From positions 1 through 5,491 of the forward strand of contig DAIDJX010000233.1 of assembly GCA_027451165.1 (NCBI GenBank): a DNA stretch of 5,491 nucleotides. Reading direction: 5' to 3'. How positions within the stretch are numbered: the first letter of the stretch is position 1; the number at the start of each line of letters is the position of its first letter. The position numbers were made by a program, and so were the translations under genes. Positions 1-5,491 of this stretch are shown here, one piece after another. Source of the stretch: Prolixibacteraceae bacterium. Its GTDB lineage: Bacteria; Bacteroidota; Bacteroidia; Bacteroidales; Prolixibacteraceae. A model generated the notes under the pieces. The model saw only the letters and a list, made by a program, of their open reading frames with translations, did not search any database and was not told the DNA's origin.

Positions 1-363
1 CTTACCCTCCAGGCAGGGGCCAGCTTTTCCCATTATAATCTGGTAGCGAGAACAGGTGATCACGATAAAATCGGAGCTCATTTTGCAGGAAGAGTGAAAT
101 TTTCACCTCAGAGTTCGTTTATTTTCAACTATGATTTACCTTTGAAAATTAAACAGATTTCTGAACAACGAGAATGGATTGACCATCCGAAATCAAATTT
201 GGCATGTGGTTTGGAAGTAGCAACCACATCACATGCGTTCCAAATTTATCTGGGTTCGGCAGAAGGCATCATTCCACAGGATCAGATGTTGTATAACCAG
301 GGTAGCTGGAAAAACAAAGGATTCGCCGTGGGATTCGTCATCACAAGAATCTGGAATTTTTAA
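1..363 (+). CDS. DUF5777-like outer-membrane beta-barrel protein, 3' end only
   Basis: This is the last 120 codons of a gene that begins before the window; frame 1 is open from base 1 to the TAA at 361-363. A GTG at 94 could be mistaken for a start, but the frame stays open upstream and the upstream residues continue the same strand pattern. The protein shows alternating polar and hydrophobic stretches typical of beta strands, and ends in an aromatic residue (RIWNF), as outer-membrane barrels usually do. The motif HAFQIYLGSAEGI and the closing FAVGFVITRIWNF resemble the C-terminus of the DUF5777 barrel family of Bacteroidota, which from memory is often encoded beside small c-type cytochromes, as here. 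The family has no firmly established function; a role as porin or as partner of the cytochromes is inference. The cytochrome c gene starts 25 bases downstream, so the two are probably co-transcribed. Family assignment is by remembered resemblance, without a profile search. Confidence 0.72.
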   Translation, partial: LTLQAGASFSHYNLVARTGDHDKIGAHFAGRVKFSPQSSFIFNYDLPLKIKQISEQREWIDHPKSNLACGLEVATTSHAFQIYLGSAEGIIPQDQMLYNQGSWKNKGFAVGFVITRIWNF

Positions 364-388
364 TACAATTATTGAATTATAAGTAATT

Positions 389-796
389 ATGAAAACAAAA
401 AGTTTGTTTATCGTTTTGGCAGCCTTTGTTTTAGGCTCAGTGATCATGTCGTTTGCTGTTCCCCAGGACCAGAAAAAAGGTGGTCCCTGGAATGTTCCGG
501 CAGAATACAAATCTAAAAAGATGCCTGCAGGCGCTGATGCCACCCAGGGAAAAGCCCTCTGGTCTTTGCATTGCAAATCATGCCATGGCGGAGCTGGTTT
601 GGGTGATGGCCCAAAAGCAGCCAACCTCAAGACCTTCCCCGGCAATTTCAAATCCGCTGAATTTCAAGGCCAGGCTGATGGTGTTATTTACTACCAATCA
701 TTTGTTGGTCGTGAAGAAATGCCTAATTATGAGAAAAAAATTCCGGATGACGAAGATCGCTGGAACCTTGTGGCCTTTATCAGGACACTGAAATAA
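389..796 (+). CDS. Secreted monoheme class I cytochrome c
   Basis: A 135-residue periplasmic electron carrier. Residues 1-23 form a signal peptide (basic MKTK, then a hydrophobic core ending near SFA), with likely cleavage around residue 23. The mature protein has a short lead with PWNVPAEYKSK (33-43), a single heme-attachment motif CKSCH (62-66), and a conserved GxGDGPKA stretch just after it. M111 in the EEMPNY segment is the probable distal axial ligand. A C-terminal helix (DRWNLVAFIRTLK, 123-135) packs on the N-terminal helix in class I cytochromes c. Length and motif order fit a single mono-heme domain. Proteins with this PWxVPxxYK lead and KIPDxEDRW end are, from memory, common in Bacteroidota next to DUF5777 barrels. 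No Shine-Dalgarno is visible; the upstream stretch is A/T-rich, as usual in this phylum. The gene is followed by a strong terminator-like hairpin. Partner proteins are inferred from context only. Confidence 0.93.
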   Translation: MKTKSLFIVLAAFVLGSVIMSFAVPQDQKKGGPWNVPAEYKSKKMPAGADATQGKALWSLHCKSCHGGAGLGDGPKAANLKTFPGNFKSAEFQGQADGVIYYQSFVGREEMPNYEKKIPDDEDRWNLVAFIRTLK

Positions 797-809
797 AAAA
801 ATTTTAGTG

Positions 810-850
810 AGGGTGCATTTCCTTACGGAAGTGCACCCTTCTTATTTTAT
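810..850 (+). terminator. Intrinsic terminator-like hairpin after the cytochrome c gene
   Basis: Bases 810-822 pair with 827-839 over 13 bp with one G-U wobble (818/831) and a TTAC loop at 823-826. An A-rich run (795-801) precedes it and a T-rich run (839-850) follows, starting 14 bases after the cytochrome c stop. This is the form of a rho-independent terminator. Because the next gene begins only about 10 bases after the T-rich run, it may act as a partial terminator or as an mRNA 3'-end stabiliser within an operon, giving more monoheme cytochrome than downstream products. That effect is inference; the stem itself is read directly. Confidence 0.8.
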
Positions 851-860
851 TCAAAACCAT

Positions 861-1802
861 ATGCTGAACCGAATTCCAGTTTTATTCATCCTGGTATTGC
901 TGACCTGCGGATGGAACTCCGCCGGACAGGAAAACAACCCCCTTAAAGAAGGCGCAAAAGCGTGTTTGAGGTGCCATGGAGAACCGGTATATACTTTAAT
1001 CAACAGTTTTACAGACCAGTCCCAGAAAAAAATGATGAATCCATACCTGATCATCGATTCAGTGAAGTTTCATCAGGGCGTACACCGGACGTTCAACTGT
1101 ACCGACTGCCATGACTCAGGCTATGAAACATATCCGCATTCTGCCGACCTGAAGATGATGCCAATGGCCAATTGTCTGGATTGCCACGGCGGGGATGATA
1201 CCTATGCAAAATATCAATTCGAACGGATTGATGAGGAATTCATAAAAAGCATACATGTGCAACATGTCGGTGACAAATTCACCTGCTCCAGTTGCCATGA
1301 CCAGCATTATTATCAATCGGTGGCAAGAAATGCATCTTCCGTTCAGGAAATCGTTGACTATAACAATGAAATGTGCAAGGATTGCCATGGTTCAACCGCA
1401 AAATACCGGTTGCTGACCGACAAAATGCAACGTCCCCTCAACGAAATCCACGACTGGTTGCCCAATCAGCAACTGCATTTCGATAATGTGCGCTGCATTG
1501 AATGTCACACACAGGTTACCGATACACTGATGGTTTCCCATAACATTCTGGCCAAAGAACAAGCCAGAAAGAACTGCTCTGAATGTCATTCTGCCAATTC
1601 TGTGCTCAGAGCCTCTCTGTATAAATATGAAAATTTACAGTCACGTTCCGGGAAAGGCACCCTGAATGCTGTGATTCAGAATGAATCCTATATTATTGGC
1701 GCAAATCAGGTTCCGGCTCTCAAAATCCTGAGCATCATTTTCCTGGTGCTTGCCCTGGCAGGTATCTTCACCCATTCCTTTTTCCGGTTCTTAAAAAAAT
1801 AA
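861..1802 (+). CDS. Heptaheme c-type cytochrome with C-terminal membrane anchor
   Basis: A 313-residue multiheme cytochrome. Seven CxxCH motifs are visible at residues 35-39 (CLRCH), 80-84 (CTDCH), 105-109 (CLDCH), 142-146 (CSSCH), 172-176 (CKDCH), 212-216 (CIECH) and 239-243 (CSECH). Many extra histidines (71, 75, 93, 132, 135, 149, 197, 206, 227) could be distal ligands, so mostly bis-His low-potential hemes are likely. Residues 1-22 form a signal peptide; C16 gives a weak lipobox-like LLTCG. Residues 286-308 form one membrane helix, followed by RFLKK, so the heme domain should face the periplasm while tethered to the inner membrane. ATG 861 is preferred to the in-frame GTG at 807: the extra 18 codons would mostly be the terminator hairpin and would put a polar lead ahead of the signal peptide. 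The cytochrome b gene follows after 6 bases, suggesting that it passes electrons to this protein. The terminal acceptor is unknown. No catalytic CxxCK heme site is seen, which argues against an NrfA-type nitrite reductase. Confidence 0.9.
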   Translation: MLNRIPVLFILVLLTCGWNSAGQENNPLKEGAKACLRCHGEPVYTLINSFTDQSQKKMMNPYLIIDSVKFHQGVHRTFNCTDCHDSGYETYPHSADLKMMPMANCLDCHGGDDTYAKYQFERIDEEFIKSIHVQHVGDKFTCSSCHDQHYYQSVARNASSVQEIVDYNNEMCKDCHGSTAKYRLLTDKMQRPLNEIHDWLPNQQLHFDNVRCIECHTQVTDTLMVSHNILAKEQARKNCSECHSANSVLRASLYKYENLQSRSGKGTLNAVIQNESYIIGANQVPALKILSIIFLVLALAGIFTHSFFRFLKK

Positions 1803-1808
1803 GGGACT

Positions 1809-2429
1809 ATGACCACTGAAAAAATATACTTCTATCCCGTATGGCTCCGAATCTGGCACGGATTCAACGCACTGGGCATTTTACTCCTGATTATCACTGG
1901 AATATCGCTCCACTGGAGTGGTGATTCCCCACTGATATCTTTCAAAACTTCAGTACTCCTTCACAACATCAGCGGTATTGTGGTATCAGTCAGTTATCTG
2001 CTGTTTTTCTTTGGAAACCTTTTCACGTCCAACGGATTTCAATACCAGGTTAAAGCAAAGGGACTGGCAAAAAGATTGATGAAACAAATGCGATATTATG
2101 CTTATGGCATGTTCCGTCATGAAGAACCTCCCTTTCCCCTTTCAGAAAAGAGGAAATTCAATCCCCTGCAGAAATATTCCTACATCCTGGTTATGTATAT
2201 CTGCCTGCCCATTTTGATACTTTCCGGTCTGGCGCTCATGTTTCCTGAAGTGATCATCGAAAAAGTGTACAACTTCAGCGGGATCTTCCTCACGGCTCTG
2301 CTTCACTCTATCCTTGGCTTTATGGTCTCCCTGTTTTTAATCATCCACCTATATGTAGCATCTATAGGTAAAAATCCGTTGAAAAACTACAGAAGTATCA
2401 TCACCGGCTGGCACGAAATGAACCATTGA
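1809..2429 (+). CDS. Di-heme cytochrome b, b561/Ni-Fe-hydrogenase b-type family
   Basis: A 206-residue integral membrane protein with four predicted helices, at about residues 17-36, 47-72, 122-145 and 160-186. The likely b-heme ligands are H17 (RIWHGFNALG), H52 (LLHNISG), H166 (LLHSILG) and H180 (IIHLYVA). The 14-residue spacing of the last two matches the fourth helix of hydrogenase and thiosulfate-reductase type cytochromes b, as I recall them. The C-terminal GKNPLKNYRSIITGWH is also typical of this family. Known members move electrons between the quinone pool and a periplasmic partner. The partner here is probably the heptaheme cytochrome just upstream, since only 6 bases separate the genes. 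AAGGGA at 1801-1806, overlapping the upstream stop codon, is a weak, closely spaced Shine-Dalgarno-like stretch, unusual in this window. A loop of roughly 50 residues (73-121) between helices 2 and 3 is basic and probably cytoplasmic. Direction of electron flow cannot be read from sequence. Confidence 0.88.
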   Translation: MTTEKIYFYPVWLRIWHGFNALGILLLIITGISLHWSGDSPLISFKTSVLLHNISGIVVSVSYLLFFFGNLFTSNGFQYQVKAKGLAKRLMKQMRYYAYGMFRHEEPPFPLSEKRKFNPLQKYSYILVMYICLPILILSGLALMFPEVIIEKVYNFSGIFLTALLHSILGFMVSLFLIIHLYVASIGKNPLKNYRSIITGWHEMNH

Positions 2430-2477
2430 CCGAATCTGCTTACTGCTAAGGAAAATCAGATTATTACTTCATTTTCT

Positions 2478-2485
2478 TATATTTG
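2478..2485 (+). promoter_or_regulatory. Bacteroidota-type -7 promoter element (TATATTTG)
   Basis: TATATTTG matches the TAnnTTTG -7 consensus of the Bacteroidota primary sigma factor exactly and lies in the gap before the ccsBA gene. Transcription would start near 2491-2494. No convincing TTG/TTTG -33 element is found at the expected distance upstream (around 2455-2462), so support rests on the -7 box and position. If real, it gives ccsBA its own transcript with a leader of about 50 bases that contains the 2496-2519 hairpin. Confidence 0.5.
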
Positions 2486-2495
2486 CCCCACAGTT

Positions 2496-2527
2496 ATCCT
2501 CCTCCTCCGGGAGAAGGATTTTTTATT
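2496..2527 (+). terminator. Hairpin plus T-run between cytochrome b and ccsBA
   Basis: ATCCT (2496-2500) pairs with AGGAT (2515-2519) and CTCC (2502-2505) with GGAG (2510-2513), around a TCCG tetraloop (2506-2509), with one C-A mismatch (2501/2514). A run of T follows directly (2519-2524, then ATT). It has the form of an intrinsic terminator for the upstream cytochrome genes. It lies downstream of the putative promoter at 2478-2485, so it could instead act as a leader hairpin or attenuator for ccsBA. Confidence 0.65.
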
Positions 2528-2543
2528 CATAAATTGATCATCT

Positions 2544-5491
2544 ATGTCAAAGTTTAAAAAAATAATTTCTCCTTTCTTCTCGATGCCCACCACCGGTATT
2601 TTGCTGGTTATTTTCTTCATGAGCATCGGGTATGCCACCTTTATCGAAAATGATTATGGAACCTCAACAGCCAGAATTTTGATCTATAATTCAAAATGGT
2701 TTGAAATTCTTTTGCTGCTGAATGCCATTAACCTCATCGGTAGCATTTTCCAACATCAACTGATGCAAAAGAAAAAATGGAGTGTCATACTTTTCCATTT
2801 AGCCTTTGTGGTGATCCTGGCAGGAGCGGCCATTACCCGGTGGACCGGATTCGAAGGTTCCCTGCACATCCGGGAAGGGGAACAAAACAATGCCATGATG
2901 ACGGAAGCCACCTATTTGACCATTACAGCCACTAAAGGCAGCGATTCAATGACCCTCCGGAAGGAAGTCAGGTTTTCTCCCTATACAGCCAACCGCCTCA
3001 ATGAATCATTTGAGTTTGCAGGCCAGACCATCACCGTGAAGAATCTGCAATTTGTCCCTTCCGCAGCTGAAACCGTTGTGGAGGACAATCAGGGCGAACC
3101 CATTCTTGCTCTCCTCGCTGTTAACCAGCAAACCCGGAGGTATGACTTTCTGTTGAAAAAAAATGAAACCAAAAACATTGAAGGAGTTACGTTCGGGTTC
3201 GGAACACCCGCGGGAAATTCCGGAATCCGGTTCAGCGAAAAGGATGGGGCCCTCTTTATTGAATCGGCCGATACCTTGTTTATTGCCGGAATGGATCAGA
3301 GCAACATGCAAAAACTTGCTCCCGGACAGGAATACCCGCTTACCCAAAGAACTATTTATCAGTCCGGCAACATTGGATTTGTCCTTAAAGATTATGTGCC
3401 GAAAGGTAAACCAAAGTTGGTTTATGTACCTTCCCACACCAACACTTTCGCCAATGACGCACTCCATCTTCTCATTCAGAGCGGTTTGGACAGTAAGGAA
3501 CTCTTTGTTTACGGGAAACAGGGTGAAACCGGGAACAGGGAAGTTGCCGGATTTGGGCCTGTCAGTGTGGGTGTCACTTATGGTTCCATCGTGCATAACC
3601 TGCCATTTTCCATTAAACTGAATGATTTCCAGATCGAAAGATATCCGGGTTCCAAAAGCCCGTCCTCTTTTGCCAGTGAAGTAATTCTCTCAGACCCTGC
3701 CAACCAGGTGAACAAACCCTTCCGGATTTTTATGAACAACATTCTGAAATACAAGGGATATCGCTTTTTTCAGTCCTCATTTGACCAGGACGAAATGGGC
3801 ACCATTCTTTCCGTCAATTATGATGCTCCAGGCACCACCCTGACCTACATCGGATACTTCCTGATGACACTGGGGATGGCATTAACGCTTTTCAGCCGAA
3901 GATCAAAATTCTACCGGTTGATCAGGACTTCAGCCAAACTGGGCAGGGAGAGAAGCAAATATTTTGCTGCCCTCATTGTTATGGGATTACTATTTTTCAG
4001 TGGAACGCTGGCCGCCCAGCAAAAACAAACTGTAGATCCTGTACATGCCCGTAAATTCGGAACATTGATGGTGCAGAACAATGAAGGTCGCATTGAACCG
4101 GTGAATACCCTTGCTTCTGAGATTCTCCGCAAAGTCATGAAAAAAGGGAGCTTTGAAGACAAGGAACCGGTTCAGGTATTGTTGGAAATGCTTGTCTTTC
4201 CGGAGAACTGGCAAAACAAGCCCATCATCAGGGTGGGTGACCAGCAGTTGCGGGAAATGTGTAATGCCAGCGGAAAATATGTGGCATTCAGCAGTATGTT
4301 TGAAAAAGACAGCGCAGGCAGCTACCGGCTTGCTAAACTGGTTCAGGATGCCTACGATAAAAAACCTGCCAAACGGGGCCGCTTTGAAAAAGAAGTTATC
4401 AACGTGGATGAACGGGTGAATATACTGTACACCTTTTTCTCCGGGGGATTTCTTACCATTTTCCCGATACCGGGAGACGCCGGGAACAAATGGATGTCGG
4501 TACAAAATGCATCTAACCACGGAATGCACAGTGACCCGATCCCAGGCACCGATCTTTACTTAAACTATCTGCAGGCCTTAAAGGGGGCGATTCAGAGCGG
4601 AAGTTATTCTGAAGCAGACCAGTTGCTGGAAAGTTTGAAAAAAAATCAGAAAGAACTGGGCGCCAAAATTTATCCACCCGCTTTCAAAACCAGGCTGGAA
4701 ATTTTTTACATCAACTTTAACATTTTCAGCAAGCTGGCCAAAATCTATATCCTGATAGGTCTGGTTTTGCTGTTGATTCAGTTTGTCTCACTCCTGTCTT
4801 CCGGCAACAAATTAACGCTTTCCTGGAAATGGCCTTTGGCTATGGTAAGCCTTCTGTTCCTGATACATACCGCTGGATTGGGCATCCGCTGGTACATATC
4901 TGAACATGCCCCCTGGAGCAACGGGTATGAAACCCTGTTGTACATCAGTTGGGCAACCTGTTTGGCCGGACTTGTTTTCGCCAGACGTTCTCCCATGACC
5001 CTGGCCGTAACCACCATATTGTCAGCTATTTCCCTGTTCGTTGCCGGCATGAGCTGGATGAGCCCGGAACTGACCAACCTGGTTCCGGTACTGAAATCTT
5101 ATTGGCTGGTCATTCATGTGGCGGTTATCACCGCAAGCTATGGTTTCTTCGGTGTCGCGGCACTGCTGGGAATACTCAACCTGGTACTGATGATTCTTCA
5201 AACGACTTTCCGTAACGACAGGATCAGGTTCACCATCAAAGAACTGGTAGTTATCATTGAAATTGCCTTTATCATTGGCTTGTTTCTGATCACCATCGGA
5301 GCATTCCTTGGCGGCGTATGGGCCAATGAATCCTGGGGCCGGTACTGGGGCTGGGATCCCAAAGAAACCTGGGCGGCCATTACTTGGTTTTGTTACCTAA
5401 GTTATATTCATTATCGGTTACATCGCAAGACTTCATATTCAATTGCACTGATCATGCTACTTATCTCTTTTCTTTTACTGCAAATGGCTTG
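2544..5491 (+). CDS. ccsBA: CcsBA (fused ResB-CcsA) System II cytochrome c heme lyase, 3' end missing
   Basis: The frame is open for 982 codons to the window edge with no stop or frameshift. ATG 2544 is the first start after an in-frame TGA at 2535. The ResB half has helices at about 16-34, 53-69, 79-98 and 434-453, the ResB signature YATFIENDYGT (30-40), H85 in helix 3 and H351 in the IVHNLPF segment, with a large periplasmic domain between helices 3 and 4. A further hydrophobic segment (473-491) leads to a soluble linker domain (about 492-730) containing the GRIEPVNTLASEILRK stretch. The CcsA half starts near 731. It carries H775, HAPWSNGYE (H788), H858 (WLVIHVAV), the tryptophan-rich WWD heme-handling motif around W931-W943 (WGWDPKETW) and H956. 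In System II, CcsBA exports heme and ligates it to CxxCH apocytochromes in the periplasm. Fused forms of roughly 1000 residues or slightly more are usual in Bacteroidota, so only a short C-terminal part should be missing. It probably matures the cytochromes encoded upstream. Confidence 0.95.
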   Translation, partial: MSKFKKIISPFFSMPTTGILLVIFFMSIGYATFIENDYGTSTARILIYNSKWFEILLLLNAINLIGSIFQHQLMQKKKWSVILFHLAFVVILAGAAITRWTGFEGSLHIREGEQNNAMMTEATYLTITATKGSDSMTLRKEVRFSPYTANRLNESFEFAGQTITVKNLQFVPSAAETVVEDNQGEPILALLAVNQQTRRYDFLLKKNETKNIEGVTFGFGTPAGNSGIRFSEKDGALFIESADTLFIAGMDQSNMQKLAPGQEYPLTQRTIYQSGNIGFVLKDYVPKGKPKLVYVPSHTNTFANDALHLLIQSGLDSKELFVYGKQGETGNREVAGFGPVSVGVTYGSIVHNLPFSIKLNDFQIERYPGSKSPSSFASEVILSDPANQVNKPFRIFMNNILKYKGYRFFQSSFDQDEMGTILSVNYDAPGTTLTYIGYFLMTLGMALTLFSRRSKFYRLIRTSAKLGRERSKYFAALIVMGLLFFSGTLAAQQKQTVDPVHARKFGTLMVQNNEGRIEPVNTLASEILRKVMKKGSFEDKEPVQVLLEMLVFPENWQNKPIIRVGDQQLREMCNASGKYVAFSSMFEKDSAGSYRLAKLVQDAYDKKPAKRGRFEKEVINVDERVNILYTFFSGGFLTIFPIPGDAGNKWMSVQNASNHGMHSDPIPGTDLYLNYLQALKGAIQSGSYSEADQLLESLKKNQKELGAKIYPPAFKTRLEIFYINFNIFSKLAKIYILIGLVLLLIQFVSLLSSGNKLTLSWKWPLAMVSLLFLIHTAGLGIRWYISEHAPWSNGYETLLYISWATCLAGLVFARRSPMTLAVTTILSAISLFVAGMSWMSPELTNLVPVLKSYWLVIHVAVITASYGFFGVAALLGILNLVLMILQTTFRNDRIRFTIKELVVIIEIAFIIGLFLITIGAFLGGVWANESWGRYWGWDPKETWAAITWFCYLSYIHYRLHRKTSYSIALIMLLISFLLLQMA

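Noticed and set aside
367..390. Three copies of AATTAT before and overlapping the cytochrome c start codon
   Set aside because: The stretch is very A/T-rich, so short repeats are expected by chance; an unstructured A/T-rich leader is normal before genes in this phylum.
229..651. A 140-codon open frame on the - strand across the barrel and cytochrome c genes
   Set aside because: It spans two supported genes and their gap, and its sequence is low-quality antisense of the signal peptide and heme region.
3006..3596. A 196-codon open frame on the - strand
   Set aside because: It lies wholly inside ccsBA, whose ResB domain is clearly coding on the + strand; the antisense product shows no recognisable motif. 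It is a shadow frame.
3163..3621. A 152-codon open frame on the + strand within ccsBA
   Set aside because: It is in another frame of a well-supported gene, starts inside codons of the ResB periplasmic domain and has no domain-like pattern.
3990..4529. A 179-codon - strand open frame under the CcsBA linker
   Set aside because: The + strand frame is continuous and matches the Bacteroidota CcsBA linker; the antisense frame has no signal, membrane or family features.
2544..5491. Possible frameshift or split of ccsBA into separate ccsB and ccsA genes
   Set aside because: Reading every codon from ATG 2544 to the window edge found no stop; ResB and CcsA motifs appear in order in one frame, so it is a true fusion.

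Overview
The window looks like chromosomal DNA from a member of the Bacteroidota (Bacteroidales-like, not identified further). The evidence is a DUF5777-type beta-barrel end, a cytochrome c of the type often found beside such barrels, a fused ResB-CcsA cytochrome c synthetase, start codons mostly without Shine-Dalgarno sequences, and a perfect TAnnTTTG promoter element. All five genes are on the + strand. Coding is dense, and no RNA genes, mobile elements or CRISPR arrays were seen.

Layout: (1) 1-363, the 3' end of a predicted outer-membrane beta-barrel gene. (2) 389-796, a secreted monoheme cytochrome c, followed by a 13-bp hairpin and T-rich run that looks like an intrinsic terminator. (3) 861-1802, a seven-heme periplasmic cytochrome c with a C-terminal membrane anchor. 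(4) 1809-2429, a four-helix di-heme cytochrome b of the b561/hydrogenase-b type, 6 bases after gene 3 and almost certainly co-expressed with it. (5) A 114-base gap holding a promoter-like element and a hairpin with a T-run. (6) 2544 to the window end, a ResB-CcsA fusion (CcsBA) that attaches heme to apocytochromes; 982 codons are visible and the 3' end is cut off.

Read together, this is an electron-transfer island with its own maturation factor. A membrane cytochrome b could oxidise quinol and pass electrons to the anchored heptaheme cytochrome, then to the small cytochrome c. The terminal acceptor or reductase is not visible, so the physiological role is open. CcsBA would mature both c-type cytochromes (eight CxxCH sites in total). 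No clear previously undescribed system is present. The points most worth checking are the cytochrome b/heptaheme pair with an adjacent barrel, the two intergenic hairpins, and a signal-peptide-like segment inside CcsBA.
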